Notes under the pieces: generated by a model
Databases searched by the model: none
What the model saw: the letters and a program-made list of their open reading frames with translations, nothing else
Told to the model about the DNA's origin: nothing
Shown: positions 8,534 through 17,240 of the stretch, piece after piece
How the letters are laid out: the number at the start of each line of letters is the position of its first letter
Position numbering within the stretch: position 1 is the stretch's first letter
From: an uncultured Opitutia bacterium
Lineage (GTDB): Bacteria > Verrucomicrobiota > Verrucomicrobiia > Opitutales > Opitutaceae
Length of the DNA stretch: 64,000 nt
NCBI GenBank assembly: GCA_903840415.1
Contig: CAIMFY010000109.1
Coordinates: 1 to 64,000, forward strand
Reading direction: 5' to 3'
Translations under genes and position numbers: made by a program

Positions 8534-9997
8534 ATGTCTTCCGAGTTTTTTTTCCAATCGATCACGCAGTTGGCTGCGGCGCTTGAGGGGAAAACGCTTT
8601 CGTCGATCGAGCTCACGCGGGCCGTCGTCGCGCGCACGAAAGCTGTCGAGGGGCGTGTGCACGCCTTCAACTCCGTCGATGAACCGGACGCGCTGGCGCA
8701 GGCCGCCGAGTCGGACGCACGCCGCGCTGCGGGGCAGGCGAGGGGCCCGCTCGACGGCATCCCGATCGGTCTGAAGGACGTGATCGCCGTCGCCGGGCAG
8801 CCACTCACGGCCTCGAGCAAGATGCTCGCGAACTTCGTCTCGCCCTACGACGCCACGGTCACGGCGAAATTGAAAAACGCCGGTGCCGTTCTCTGGGGCC
8901 GGCTCAACTGCGATGAGTTCGCGATGGGCTCTTCCACCGAGAATTCCGCGTTCGGCCCGACGCACAATCCATGGGATCTTACCCGCGTGCCCGGCGGCTC
9001 CTCGGGCGGCAGCGCGGCGGCGCTCGCGGCGGGCGAAGTGCTCGCGGCGCTCGGTTCCGACACCGGCGGCTCGATCCGCCAACCGGCGGCGCTCTGCGGC
9101 GTGGTCGGCCTCAAGCCCACCTACGGCCTCGTGTCGCGCTACGGCCTCATCGCGTTCGCCTCGTCGCTCGACCAGATCGGGCCGTTTGCGCGCACGGTCG
9201 AGGATGCGGCGATCGTGCTCGGAGCGATCGCGGGGCACGACGAGCGCGACTCAACGTCGTTCAAGACCGAGATTCCTGACTACCGCGCCGAGTTGAAAAA
9301 ACGCACCGGCCCATGGCGGCTTGGCATCCCGAAGGAATATTTCGCCGATGGTCTCGATCCCGAGATTGGTGCGGCCGTCGAGCAGGCGATCGCGTTCTAC
9401 AAAAAACTCGGCTGCGAAATCAAAGAGGTCTCGCTGCCGCACACACGCTACTGCCTCGATACCTACTACGTCATCGCCACGGCCGAGGCATCGTCAAATC
9501 TCGCGCGCTACGACGGCATCCGCTACGGCCACCGCTCCAAGAATGCGACCGACATCGTCGATCTCTATTTCCAGTCGCGCGCGGAGGGTTTTGGTGCGGA
9601 GGTGAAACGCCGCATCATCCTCGGCACCTACGTGCTCTCGAGCGGCTACTACGACGCCTATTATCTCCGCGCGCAAAAAGTCCGCACCCTCATCCGCAAC
9701 GATTTTCTCGCCGCCTTCCGCGAAGTCGACGCGCTCATCACGCCGACGTCGCCGATGCCCGCGTTCAAAATTGGCGAAAAAGCCGACCCGCTCGCGCTCT
9801 ACCTCTGCGATATCTACACGATTGGCGTGAATCTCGCCGGCCTGCCTGGCATCAACGTGCCGTGCGGATTTACGAAGTCCGGTCTGCCGATCGGTGCGCA
9901 GATTATTGGCCAGCCGTTTCGCGAATCCGAGTTGCTCGCAGTGGCACAGGCCTACGAGCAGGCCCACGACTGGAAAACCAAGATGCCGTCACTCTGA
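8534..9997 (+). CDS. gatA: Asp/Glu-tRNA amidotransferase subunit A
   Basis: GatA is the amidase subunit that releases ammonia from glutamine. The amidase-signature catalytic triad is intact: Lys in PIGLKDVI (about residue 81 from this start), cis-Ser in PGGSSGGS (about 156), and the nucleophile Ser in DTGGSIRQ (about 180). Length is about 487 residues. ATG 8534 is preferred, with a GGAG 11 nt upstream; GTG 8522, overlapping the gatC stop, is an alternative adding four residues. The stop shares one base with the gatB ATG. Confidence 0.95.
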   Translation: MSSEFFFQSITQLAAALEGKTLSSIELTRAVVARTKAVEGRVHAFNSVDEPDALAQAAESDARRAAGQARGPLDGIPIGLKDVIAVAGQPLTASSKMLANFVSPYDATVTAKLKNAGAVLWGRLNCDEFAMGSSTENSAFGPTHNPWDLTRVPGGSSGGSAAALAAGEVLAALGSDTGGSIRQPAALCGVVGLKPTYGLVSRYGLIAFASSLDQIGPFARTVEDAAIVLGAIAGHDERDSTSFKTEIPDYRAELKKRTGPWRLGIPKEYFADGLDPEIGAAVEQAIAFYKKLGCEIKEVSLPHTRYCLDTYYVIATAEASSNLARYDGIRYGHRSKNATDIVDLYFQSRAEGFGAEVKRRIILGTYVLSSGYYDAYYLRAQKVRTLIRNDFLAAFREVDALITPTSPMPAFKIGEKADPLALYLCDIYTIGVNLAGLPGINVPCGFTKSGLPIGAQIIGQPFRESELLAVAQAYEQAHDWKTKMPSL

Positions 9998-11448
9998 TGA
10001 ACTACGAAGCCGTCATCGGACTCGAAGTCCACGTGCAGGTGAAAACCCGCTCGAAGATTTTTACCCGCGTCGGCGCGGGCTACGGTCACGAGCCGAACAC
10101 GCTCACCGATCCTGTGGTGCTCGCGCTGCCCGGCACGCTGCCGGTGATGAACAAGGCCGCGCTCGACGCCGTCATCAAAGCCGGCTTGCTGCTCGGCTGC
10201 GAAATTGCGCCGGTCTGCAAATGGGATCGGAAAAACTATTTTTATCCCGACTCGCCGAAAAACTACCAGATTTCGCAATACGACCAGCCCATCTGCCTCG
10301 GCGGCTCCGTCGAAATCGAGCTGCTAGGATCGGCGCGCAACGTGATGGGCGAGCACAAAAAAATCCCGCTCACGCGCATTCACCTCGAGGAGGATGTCGG
10401 CAAGTTGAACCACGGCACGAGCGACTCGCTCGTCGACTACAACCGTGCCGGCACGCCGTTGATGGAAATCGTTTCGGAGCCCGCGATGCACACCGCCGAG
10501 GAAGCCTACGCCTATCTCACGTCGCTCCGCGCCACGATGATTTACGGCGGCATCTCCGATTGCGACATGGAGAAAGGCCAGCTCCGCTGCGACGCCAACA
10601 TTTCCATCCGCCCCATCGGCGAGGCGAAGCTCGGCGTGAAAGTGGAGTTGAAGAACCTCAACTCGATCTCGTTCGTCCGCGACGGCATCTCTCATGAGAT
10701 TAAGCGCCAGCTCGCGGTCGTCGAACGCGGCGGCACGCTCATGCAGGAGACGCGCGACTTCGACGGCATGACCGGCACCTCGCAGTCGCTGCGCACCAAG
10801 GAAATGGCGCACGATTACCGCTATTTCCCCGATCCGGATTTGATGCCGGTGAAGGTGGATGAGGCGTGGAAACAGAAACTCCGCGCCGAGTGCCCCGAGC
10901 TGCCGTTCGACAAGCAGCGCCGGTTCCTTGCCGACTACCTGTTACCCTATACGCTGACTTCGGTGCTCGTCTGGGATCGGGCGCTGGCGGATTATTTTGA
11001 GGAGGCGGCGAAATTGAGCGGCAAACCGCAGGCTGTCGGCAACTGGATCGTCAACGATCTGCTGCGCGAGATTGGCGTGGCGAAAATTGCGCTCACCGAA
11101 TCCAAGGTGCAGCCGGCGCACCTCGCGGCACTCGTTCAGCTCGTTGATACGGGTGCGGTGCTGGCCAATGCGGCGAAGGAAATTTTCGTCGAGATGTTCG
11201 CCACTGGCGATCAGCCTGACGCAATCGCCGACCGGCGCGGACTCAAGGCTGCGCCGACCGACGCGAGCGAACTCGAACAGTGGTGCCGCGATGCCATCGC
11301 GGCGAACACCAAGGCGCTCGCCGAGTTCAAGGCCGGCAAGGACAGCGCGATCAATGCGTTCAAGGGTCCGGTGATGAAGGCCTCGAAAGGCAAAGCGAAC
11401 CCGAAGCTCGTCGACGAGACACTGCGCCGGCTCCTCGGGACGATGTGA
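9997..11448 (+). CDS. gatB: Asp/Glu-tRNA amidotransferase subunit B
   Basis: GatB binds the misacylated tRNA and activates its side chain for amidation. The product is 483 residues: [20 protein letters not shown] at the start, the cradle domain with YNRAGTPLMEIVSEP and LEEDVGKLNH, then the helical and YqeY-like tail ending in KANPKLVDETLRRLLG. The ATG overlaps the gatA TGA in TGATG, so translation is coupled. The frame runs open well upstream inside gatA but only this start gives a family N-terminus. Confidence 0.96.
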   Translation: MNYEAVIGLEVHVQVKTRSKIFTRVGAGYGHEPNTLTDPVVLALPGTLPVMNKAALDAVIKAGLLLGCEIAPVCKWDRKNYFYPDSPKNYQISQYDQPICLGGSVEIELLGSARNVMGEHKKIPLTRIHLEEDVGKLNHGTSDSLVDYNRAGTPLMEIVSEPAMHTAEEAYAYLTSLRATMIYGGISDCDMEKGQLRCDANISIRPIGEAKLGVKVELKNLNSISFVRDGISHEIKRQLAVVERGGTLMQETRDFDGMTGTSQSLRTKEMAHDYRYFPDPDLMPVKVDEAWKQKLRAECPELPFDKQRRFLADYLLPYTLTSVLVWDRALADYFEEAAKLSGKPQAVGNWIVNDLLREIGVAKIALTESKVQPAHLAALVQLVDTGAVLANAAKEIFVEMFATGDQPDAIADRRGLKAAPTDASELEQWCRDAIAANTKALAEFKAGKDSAINAFKGPVMKASKGKANPKLVDETLRRLLGTM

Positions 11449-11466
11449 GCGACGCTGGGCGGCGCG

Positions 11467-11694
11467 CTATTTTTTCAACCGCCAGCCGAGGAAAATCAGC
11501 ACGGCACCGACGAGGAGAAAGCCAGCGTAGGTGATCACCAATTCTTGGCGCGACACGCCGAGCGAGGCGGCATCGGCTTCGTCGATGAGCCGGTAGGCGG
11601 CGACGATATTGACGACGCCCGACATGGCGGCGAGCGCCCCGGTAGCAATCAATCCGAAGCCGAGAAACTTCTTTAACCGCGGATCGAGTTTCAC
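11467..11694 (-). CDS. Small two-helix membrane protein, unknown
   Basis: The 75-residue product has two hydrophobic segments, about residues 10-33 (LGFGLIATGALAAMSGVVNIV) and 52-71 (ITYAGFLLVGAVLIFLGW), with a short polar stretch between and a basic C-terminus (WRLKK). No family is recognised. Its ATG overlaps the stop of the isomerase-like gene upstream by 4 nt, so it should be translated with it. It converges on gatB. Confidence 0.7.
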   Translation of the reverse strand: MKLDPRLKKFLGFGLIATGALAAMSGVVNIVAAYRLIDEADAASLGVSRQELVITYAGFLLVGAVLIFLGWRLKK

Positions 11695-12599
11695 ACCGTG
11701 CAGAGTTTGATCGCGGCGCGCAGCGAGGTGAGCGGATCGCGGGCGGGGACGAATTCCTGGGCCACGAAGCCGCGGAAACCGGTGGCCTTGATGGCACGGG
11801 CGATGGCGGGGTAGTTCAGCTCCTGCGTCTCATCGATTTCGTGGCGACCGGGATTTCCGCCGGTATGGTAGTGTGCGAGGTAGTCGTGGCTGTCCTGAAT
11901 CGTGCGGATTACGTCGCCCTCCATGATTTGCATGTGGTAGATGTCGTAGAGCAGTTTGAAACGATCGGAGCCGACACGCTTCGCGAGCTCGACACCCCAG
12001 GCGGTGTGGTCGCACATGTAGTCCTTGTGGTTCACCTTCGAGTTGAGGAGTTCCATGCAAATCGTGACTTTGCTTTTTTCGGCGAGCGGCATGAGGCGCT
12101 TCAAGCCGATGGCGCAATTTTCGAGTCCCTGCTCGTCGTTCAGGCCTTCGCGGTTGCCAGAGAAGCAGATCAGGTTTTCAAAACCGGCCCCGGCGGTCGC
12201 GGCGATTTGCTTCGTGTAGAGTTCGACGAGGGTGTCGTGGTGTTCGCGGCGGTTGAATGCTTTCGTGATGCCGCCGACGGTGACGCCGGCGGGAGTCTTG
12301 CCGGTCGGGAAATTCACCATCGCGCAGACGAGGCCGTATTTCTGGATGGTCGGGAAATCCTCGGGGTTGATCAGTTCGATGGAGGCGAGACCGAGGTCTT
12401 TCGCCACGCGTGCGAGTTCGTCGAGCGAGATTTTCGGGTAGCACCATTTGCAGGCTGAATGACGAAACGAGTCGGTGGTTGAGGTGGGCATGGCGGAGGG
12501 GATTTTTTCGTCGGCCGCGCGGGTGCGGCCCAGCGCTGCCACGGCGGCGACGCCAGCGAGGGAACGAAGGGCGGTGCGGCGGGTGATCGGAGTGGTCAT
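11691..12599 (-). CDS. Hydroxypyruvate isomerase-like TIM barrel protein, Tat-exported
   Basis: The mature part (302 residues in all) resembles the xylose isomerase-like TIM barrel/Hyi family: LASIELINPEDFPTIQKYGL, then the acidic metal-ligand segments ICMELLNSKVNH, LLYDIYHMQIMEGD and HYHTGGNPGRHEID. The N-terminus TRRTALRSLAGVAAVAALG is a twin-arginine signal, so the enzyme is probably exported folded. Start 12599 is chosen because it puts the RR motif at the N-terminus. Likely substrates are small keto-sugars or hydroxypyruvate; the sequence does not settle which. Confidence 0.82.
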   Translation of the reverse strand: MTTPITRRTALRSLAGVAAVAALGRTRAADEKIPSAMPTSTTDSFRHSACKWCYPKISLDELARVAKDLGLASIELINPEDFPTIQKYGLVCAMVNFPTGKTPAGVTVGGITKAFNRREHHDTLVELYTKQIAATAGAGFENLICFSGNREGLNDEQGLENCAIGLKRLMPLAEKSKVTICMELLNSKVNHKDYMCDHTAWGVELAKRVGSDRFKLLYDIYHMQIMEGDVIRTIQDSHDYLAHYHTGGNPGRHEIDETQELNYPAIARAIKATGFRGFVAQEFVPARDPLTSLRAAIKLCTV

Positions 12600-12702
12600 C
12601 GGGGTGCGGCAACGGTCGGACGGCAGGCGCAATTTGGCAAGTGTGGGGAAGAGCGTTGCGTTCACGCAGGGCGTGTTTTTGTTTTCACCGCCGACTGACA
12701 TT

Positions 12703-15700
12703 GTGAAAAAGCGACTGCTGGTTACCTTCGCCGGATTCGCGACCGCCGCGTTGGGTTTCATCGCGTTGCTGTATGGTTTTGGCGCGGCCTTTCGGCCGGA
12801 CGTGAACATGGCGCCCCCGGCGCCGCCAGCCGCTGAACTTGCCGCCATCCGCTCGGCGCGTCAGCACGCCGAGCGGCTCGACTTCGCGCATCCGCCGGTG
12901 GTTACGCAAGCGGTGGATTACGCCGAAGGATCGCGCGGTCGCTGGTGGCCGCGAAGCGAGGCTCCGGTGCTCACCGAACTGGTGCGCGAGGGAAAATTGC
13001 CGCCGGTAGCTGAGCGCGTCGGGTCAGAGCCGGTGGTGATGGCGGGCGTCGATGGGGCCGGGCTTTATGGTGGCACGTGGCAGCGGTTGGTGAATTCGAT
13101 TCAGGATTTCAGCACGATCTACTGGCGGTTGTCGGCCTCCAACCTCGTGCGCTGGTCGCCGCAGGGTTATCCGCTCGTGCCGCATCTCGCGAAGGCATGG
13201 GAAATTTCTCCGGACTATCGCGTTTACACCTTCACGCTGCGCCGGGGCGTGCGCTGGTCTGATGGCGCGCCACTGACGAGTGAGGACATCGCCTATTGGT
13301 ATCAAAACGAGATTCTCTATTTCAACGTCCAGCCGCGCCACCTGCTGCGCGCGGGCGCGACTCTCGGTCGAGTTGAGAAACTCGACGACTACCGCGTGCG
13401 TTTCGTGTTCGACCAACCCAACCCTCTATTTCTCGAGCGCCTCGCCTCGACCGCCGCAAACTACGAGGACTACACCGATCTCATCGTGCCGGCGCACTAC
13501 CTGCGCCAGTATCACCCTGCGCTGGGCGATCAGGCGCTCATCCGTCGCACGATGGATTCGCTCCGTCTCTCAAGTCCGATCGCCGTCTACAAGAAGATGA
13601 AGCACTACCTCAATCCGGAGCATCCGCGACTCTGGCCCTGGGTCTTGCACACCTACGAACCGACGCCGCCGCTGACCTTCGTGCGCAATCCCTATTACTT
13701 CGCGGTCGATGCGAGCGGCCAGCAATTGCCCTATCTCGATCGGCTCGTGCTTGATGTGAAGACCAACAACCTCATCGCCGTCGCCGCTGCGAGCGGCGAA
13801 CCCTCGATGCAGGACCGCCACATCCGCTACGAAGATCAAGTCGTTCTCGTCGGCAACGCCGCGCGCAACGGCTACGAGGTCTTTCATTGGAAACCCAGCA
13901 CGCAGTCGCTGTTCACCGTCTTTCCTAATCTCAACCGCCTCATCGATCCCGATCGACCCGATACGCGGTGGAAACACGAGTTGATCAACGAGGCGCGTTT
14001 CCGTCAGGCCCTTTCCCTCGCAATTAACCGGCGCGACATCATCGCCGCCGAGTATCACGGCCAGACCGAGCCCGCGCAGATCGCGCCGCCGGCTGACTCG
14101 CCTTACCACAACGCACGGCTCATGCATGCGTTCACCGACTTCGATCCGACGCGCGCCAACCAGTTGCTCGATGCACTGCGCCTGACCGGCCGAGACGGCG
14201 AGGGCTACCGGACGTTTCCCGACGGTACGCGGATGACGTTCTTGCTCAACTTTACCGACTACACCTCTGAAGGCCCAACGCAGTTTGTCGTGAGCGATTG
14301 GGCCCGGGTCGGCGTGCGCGTGCTGCCGCGCGCCCGGGCCCGGAAGCTTTTCGAACAGGAAAAACTCACCTACGAGCACGACTTCACGGTGTGGACTGGG
14401 GAGAGCGAATATTATCCGCTCGTCGAGCCACGCAATTTCGTGCCGACCTACATCGAATCGTTTTTCGCGCCGGGCTTCGGCACGTGGTATCAATACGGCG
14501 GACTCTATGGCGATCCCGCGGCCTCGCGGCCTAACGCGATCGAGCCGCCGCCCGGCCATCCGTTGCGGCGCGCGATGGAGATTCTCGACCAAATCAACAC
14601 CGAGCCCTCCGAGCCCACGCGCATCGCGCTCTTCAACCAGATCGAGGAAATCGCCGCCGACCAAGTCTGGACGATTAGTATTTCGACGCCGCCTCCGCAG
14701 CTCGTGGTGGTGAAGGACGGCTTCCGCAACGTCCCACGCACGGCGCTGTTTGGCTCCAATCTGATGTCGCCGGCGAACACGGGCATTGAGACGTATTTCT
14801 GGTCGCATGCCGCTGACGATCCTGCGGTCTCCGCGCAAACGAAACACGCGATCGTCACCATCACGCCACCGCCGGGCGCGGTGGCGGCGACTGCCGAAGC
14901 CGAGACCTTCGCGGCGCCGGTGGAGATTCCGAGTGCGTTTCCGTGGGCGCCGATCTTGTTGGGCTTGGCGTTGGCGCTGGGGACGCTCGCGGTGCGCCAT
15001 CCTTTGATCGGTCATCGGCTGCTACTGATGATTCCGACGCTGCTCGTGGTGTCTGTGATAGTATTTACCCTCGTGCAACTGCCGCCGGGAGACTTCGTCG
15101 TCACTCGCATCGCGCGGCTTGAGATGCAGGGCACGGCCGATAACACCGAACTCGCCGCCGATCTTCGCCGGGAATTTCACCTCGATGAGCCGATGGTGAA
15201 ACGCTACGCGCGTTGGATGGGCTTCACGTGGTTCACCACTTTTCAATCCGCCGATCGCGGTCTGCTCCAAGGCCACCTCGGTCAGTCCATGGAGCACGAG
15301 AAATCCGTGAATGAGGTTATCGGTGATCGGCTCCTGCTGACGGTGCTCGTGTCGTTTGCGACCGTAGTTTTTGCGTGGGCGGCGGCTGTGCCCGCGGGCC
15401 TTTATTCGGCGGTCCGTCCCTCCTCGCCGGGTGATTATGGGCTCACCCTGCTGGCGTTTCTGGGCATCTCGGTGCCACCGTTTCTTCTGGCGCTCGTGCT
15501 CATGTATTTCGCGCAACGCTGGCTGGGGTTGGGCCTGGGCGGACTATTCTCGCCGGCTTTTGCCTCCACGCACGGCTGGACGTGGGCGAAGGTGGCCGAC
15601 CTGTTGAGCCATCTTTGGCTGCCGGTCTTCGTCCTCGGGATCGGTTCTGCGGCGGGTATGATGCGGATCTTGCGCGCGAACCTGCTCGACGAATTAAAGA

Positions 15701-16029
15701 AACCCTACGTCACCACCGCGCGCGCGAAAGGCGTGCGGCCACTCCGGCTGCTATTGAAATATCCCCTGCGGCTCGCCTTGAACCCATTCATTTCCGGCCT
15801 CGGCAGCCACTTTCCCCAACTGATTTCGGGCGGGGCCATCGTTTCGATGGTGCTCAGTCTGCCGATGATCGGGCCGGTGCTGCTCGACTCGTTGCTGGCC
15901 GAGGATGTCTACCTCGCCGGATCGATGCTCATGTTGCTGACGCTGCTCGGCATCGTCGGGACGCTCATCAGCGATCTCCTGCTGCTTTGGCTCGATCCGC
16001 GCATTCGGTTCGGTGGGCGCAACCGTTAG
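12703..16029 (+). CDS. Fused solute-binding protein and ABC permease (peptide/nickel family)
   Basis: One uninterrupted 1108-codon frame joins two transporter parts. An N-terminal membrane anchor (LLVTFAGFATAALGFIALL) leads into a family 5 extracellular solute-binding domain, about residues 100-660 (FTLRRGVRWSDGAPLTSEDI, then LSLAINRRDIIAAEYHG). After a linker and a hydrophobic segment near 745, a DppB-type permease follows (about 765-1108), with the coupling loop LKKPYVTTARAKGVRPLRLL near residue 1000. In the usual DppABCDF layout these are separate genes. No second permease or ATPase gene follows; fur is next, convergent. GTG 12703 is chosen as start; upstream codons in the same frame give no sensible protein. 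Confidence 0.85.
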   Translation: MKKRLLVTFAGFATAALGFIALLYGFGAAFRPDVNMAPPAPPAAELAAIRSARQHAERLDFAHPPVVTQAVDYAEGSRGRWWPRSEAPVLTELVREGKLPPVAERVGSEPVVMAGVDGAGLYGGTWQRLVNSIQDFSTIYWRLSASNLVRWSPQGYPLVPHLAKAWEISPDYRVYTFTLRRGVRWSDGAPLTSEDIAYWYQNEILYFNVQPRHLLRAGATLGRVEKLDDYRVRFVFDQPNPLFLERLASTAANYEDYTDLIVPAHYLRQYHPALGDQALIRRTMDSLRLSSPIAVYKKMKHYLNPEHPRLWPWVLHTYEPTPPLTFVRNPYYFAVDASGQQLPYLDRLVLDVKTNNLIAVAAASGEPSMQDRHIRYEDQVVLVGNAARNGYEVFHWKPSTQSLFTVFPNLNRLIDPDRPDTRWKHELINEARFRQALSLAINRRDIIAAEYHGQTEPAQIAPPADSPYHNARLMHAFTDFDPTRANQLLDALRLTGRDGEGYRTFPDGTRMTFLLNFTDYTSEGPTQFVVSDWARVGVRVLPRARARKLFEQEKLTYEHDFTVWTGESEYYPLVEPRNFVPTYIESFFAPGFGTWYQYGGLYGDPAASRPNAIEPPPGHPLRRAMEILDQINTEPSEPTRIALFNQIEEIAADQVWTISISTPPPQLVVVKDGFRNVPRTALFGSNLMSPANTGIETYFWSHAADDPAVSAQTKHAIVTITPPPGAVAATAEAETFAAPVEIPSAFPWAPILLGLALALGTLAVRHPLIGHRLLLMIPTLLVVSVIVFTLVQLPPGDFVVTRIARLEMQGTADNTELAADLRREFHLDEPMVKRYARWMGFTWFTTFQSADRGLLQGHLGQSMEHEKSVNEVIGDRLLLTVLVSFATVVFAWAAAVPAGLYSAVRPSSPGDYGLTLLAFLGISVPPFLLALVLMYFAQRWLGLGLGGLFSPAFASTHGWTWAKVADLLSHLWLPVFVLGIGSAAGMMRILRANLLDELKKPYVTTARAKGVRPLRLLLKYPLRLALNPFISGLGSHFPQLISGGAIVSMVLSLPMIGPVLLDSLLAEDVYLAGSMLMLLTLLGIVGTLISDLLLLWLDPRIRFGGRNR

Positions 16030-16053
16030 CCGGCGGACGGCTGCTGGCGAAAC

Positions 16054-16602
16054 TCAGTGCGTGTGCGGGAAGGTGGGTGCCGCCGCGAGTCCGAGCCGCC
16101 CGCCTTGGGGCGCGACCCCGAAAAACTCCACGATGTGTCCGAGATCCTCGTAACCGCTGGCGCGGAGTTTGCCTTCAATCACACTCAACGCGCGATGCAG
16201 TTCGCGGGATGTCTCCACATCGAGTTCCTCAACGCGATTGGTGGCCTTGCAGACGACGTGATAGCGGGTCGGCTGGCCGAGGTTGATTTCGTAGAGGGCG
16301 GTGCCGTTGTGAAAAAAAGCGCGTCGCACGAGATCGATTTTCTCGAAGGCCGTCATGCAGCGGTAAACCGTCACAAGGTCGCAGGTGCTGGCACCGAGCT
16401 TTTCGTGCAAGTGCTCGATGTTGATCGGGTGGGGCTGCCGGGCGAGTTCAGCAAGAATGGCGAGGCGTGGCTGCGTGATGCGGAGGCCAGCGGCTTTCAA
16501 TTTGGCGGTCGCAAACTCGACAGCCGTCAACGTTTTGCCACCTGATTTACTGCCAGTTTTACCGCCGGCGAGCGGGTGATTCGTCTGAGTCGAGGCAATC
16601 AT
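16054..16602 (-). CDS. Fur-family transcriptional regulator
   Basis: The 182-residue protein has an extended N-terminus of about 25 residues, the Fur winged helix (LKAAGLRITQPRLAILAELA, then STCDLVTVYRCMTAFEKIDLV) and a dimerisation domain (TRYHVVCKATNRVEELD). The structural zinc site looks lost: the first CxxC pair of the family appears as CKAT, and no second CxxC is present. A His-rich end (PTFPHTH) remains. Whether it senses iron, zinc or peroxide cannot be told. It faces away from the Minf_1886 gene and converges on the transporter fusion. Confidence 0.85.
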   Translation of the reverse strand: MIASTQTNHPLAGGKTGSKSGGKTLTAVEFATAKLKAAGLRITQPRLAILAELARQPHPINIEHLHEKLGASTCDLVTVYRCMTAFEKIDLVRRAFFHNGTALYEINLGQPTRYHVVCKATNRVEELDVETSRELHRALSVIEGKLRASGYEDLGHIVEFFGVAPQGGRLGLAAAPTFPHTH

Positions 16603-16737
16603 TTTGAAATAAATTGGGTCAAGGCGGGCTAGGTTTGCCAGTCAATACTCATAGGGAGAGCACCTGAGATAAGGACGCACGCCGACGCCGAAGGTTGCGC
16701 CTTGTCCCCGGTTATGCCAACGTCGCCGCCCTGAATC

Positions 16738-17178
16738 ATGCAAGACCCGGATTTCCCCGAGATAGTCACCCTCATTTGCAAGGAAGACACCCGCTTCGAT
16801 CGCAAAGCCTATGACTTTGTGCGCGTGGGTCTCGACCATACGGTGAAAGAACTCCGGAAGAAAGATTCCCCGCGGGCGGATAAATCGCGCCACGTGACCG
16901 GCCCGGAGTTGTTGCACGGCCTGCGGGTCTACGCGCTCGATCAATATGGCCCGCTCGCGCTGACGGTGCTCGAGTCGTGGGGCGTCCGGCGCTGCCGCGA
17001 CTTCGGCGAAATCGTCTTCAACCTGATCGAATACAAAGTCTTCTCCAAGACCGACAGCGACCGGCGCGAGGATTTCTCCGATCTCTACGACTTCAACGAC
17101 GCATTCGTCAAACCCTTCCAGCCCGTCCGCCGTCCCCGCGGCGGCGCCTCCACCTCCGAGGCGCTCGGCGCCCTGTGA
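16738..17178 (+). CDS. Minf_1886 family protein, Verrucomicrobia/Planctomycetes-restricted
   Basis: The 146-residue product matches what I know of the uncharacterised Minf_1886 family (TIGR04138), limited to Verrucomicrobia and Planctomycetes. Recognisable segments are DTRFDRKAYDFVRVGLDHTV, HVTGPELLHGLRVYALDQYG and the C-terminal FGEIVFNLIEYKVFSKTDSD. Function is unknown; there is no signal peptide or membrane segment. It is single-copy here and followed by its own terminator. The family assignment is from memory of its sequence pattern. Confidence 0.82.
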   Translation: MQDPDFPEIVTLICKEDTRFDRKAYDFVRVGLDHTVKELRKKDSPRADKSRHVTGPELLHGLRVYALDQYGPLALTVLESWGVRRCRDFGEIVFNLIEYKVFSKTDSDRREDFSDLYDFNDAFVKPFQPVRRPRGGASTSEALGAL

Positions 17179-17191
17179 GTCACTCTTCTGG

Positions 17192-17215
17192 CGGCGGTCG
17201 CTGACCGTCGTTTTT
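17192..17215 (+). terminator. Intrinsic terminator after the Minf_1886 gene
   Basis: CGGCGGTC-GCT-GACCGTCG forms an 8-bp stem with one G-U pair and a 3-nt loop, followed directly by TTTTT. Its core (GCGGTC-nnn-GACCG) resembles the palindromes at 24955 and 28736. Confidence 0.8.
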
Positions 17216-17240
17216 ACTCCCGCGCTACGTTAAAAATATC

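Noticed and set aside
16603-16737. Fur box in the fur promoter
   Set aside because: The AT-rich stretch near 16603-16620 does not form a convincing 19-bp inverted Fur-box repeat.
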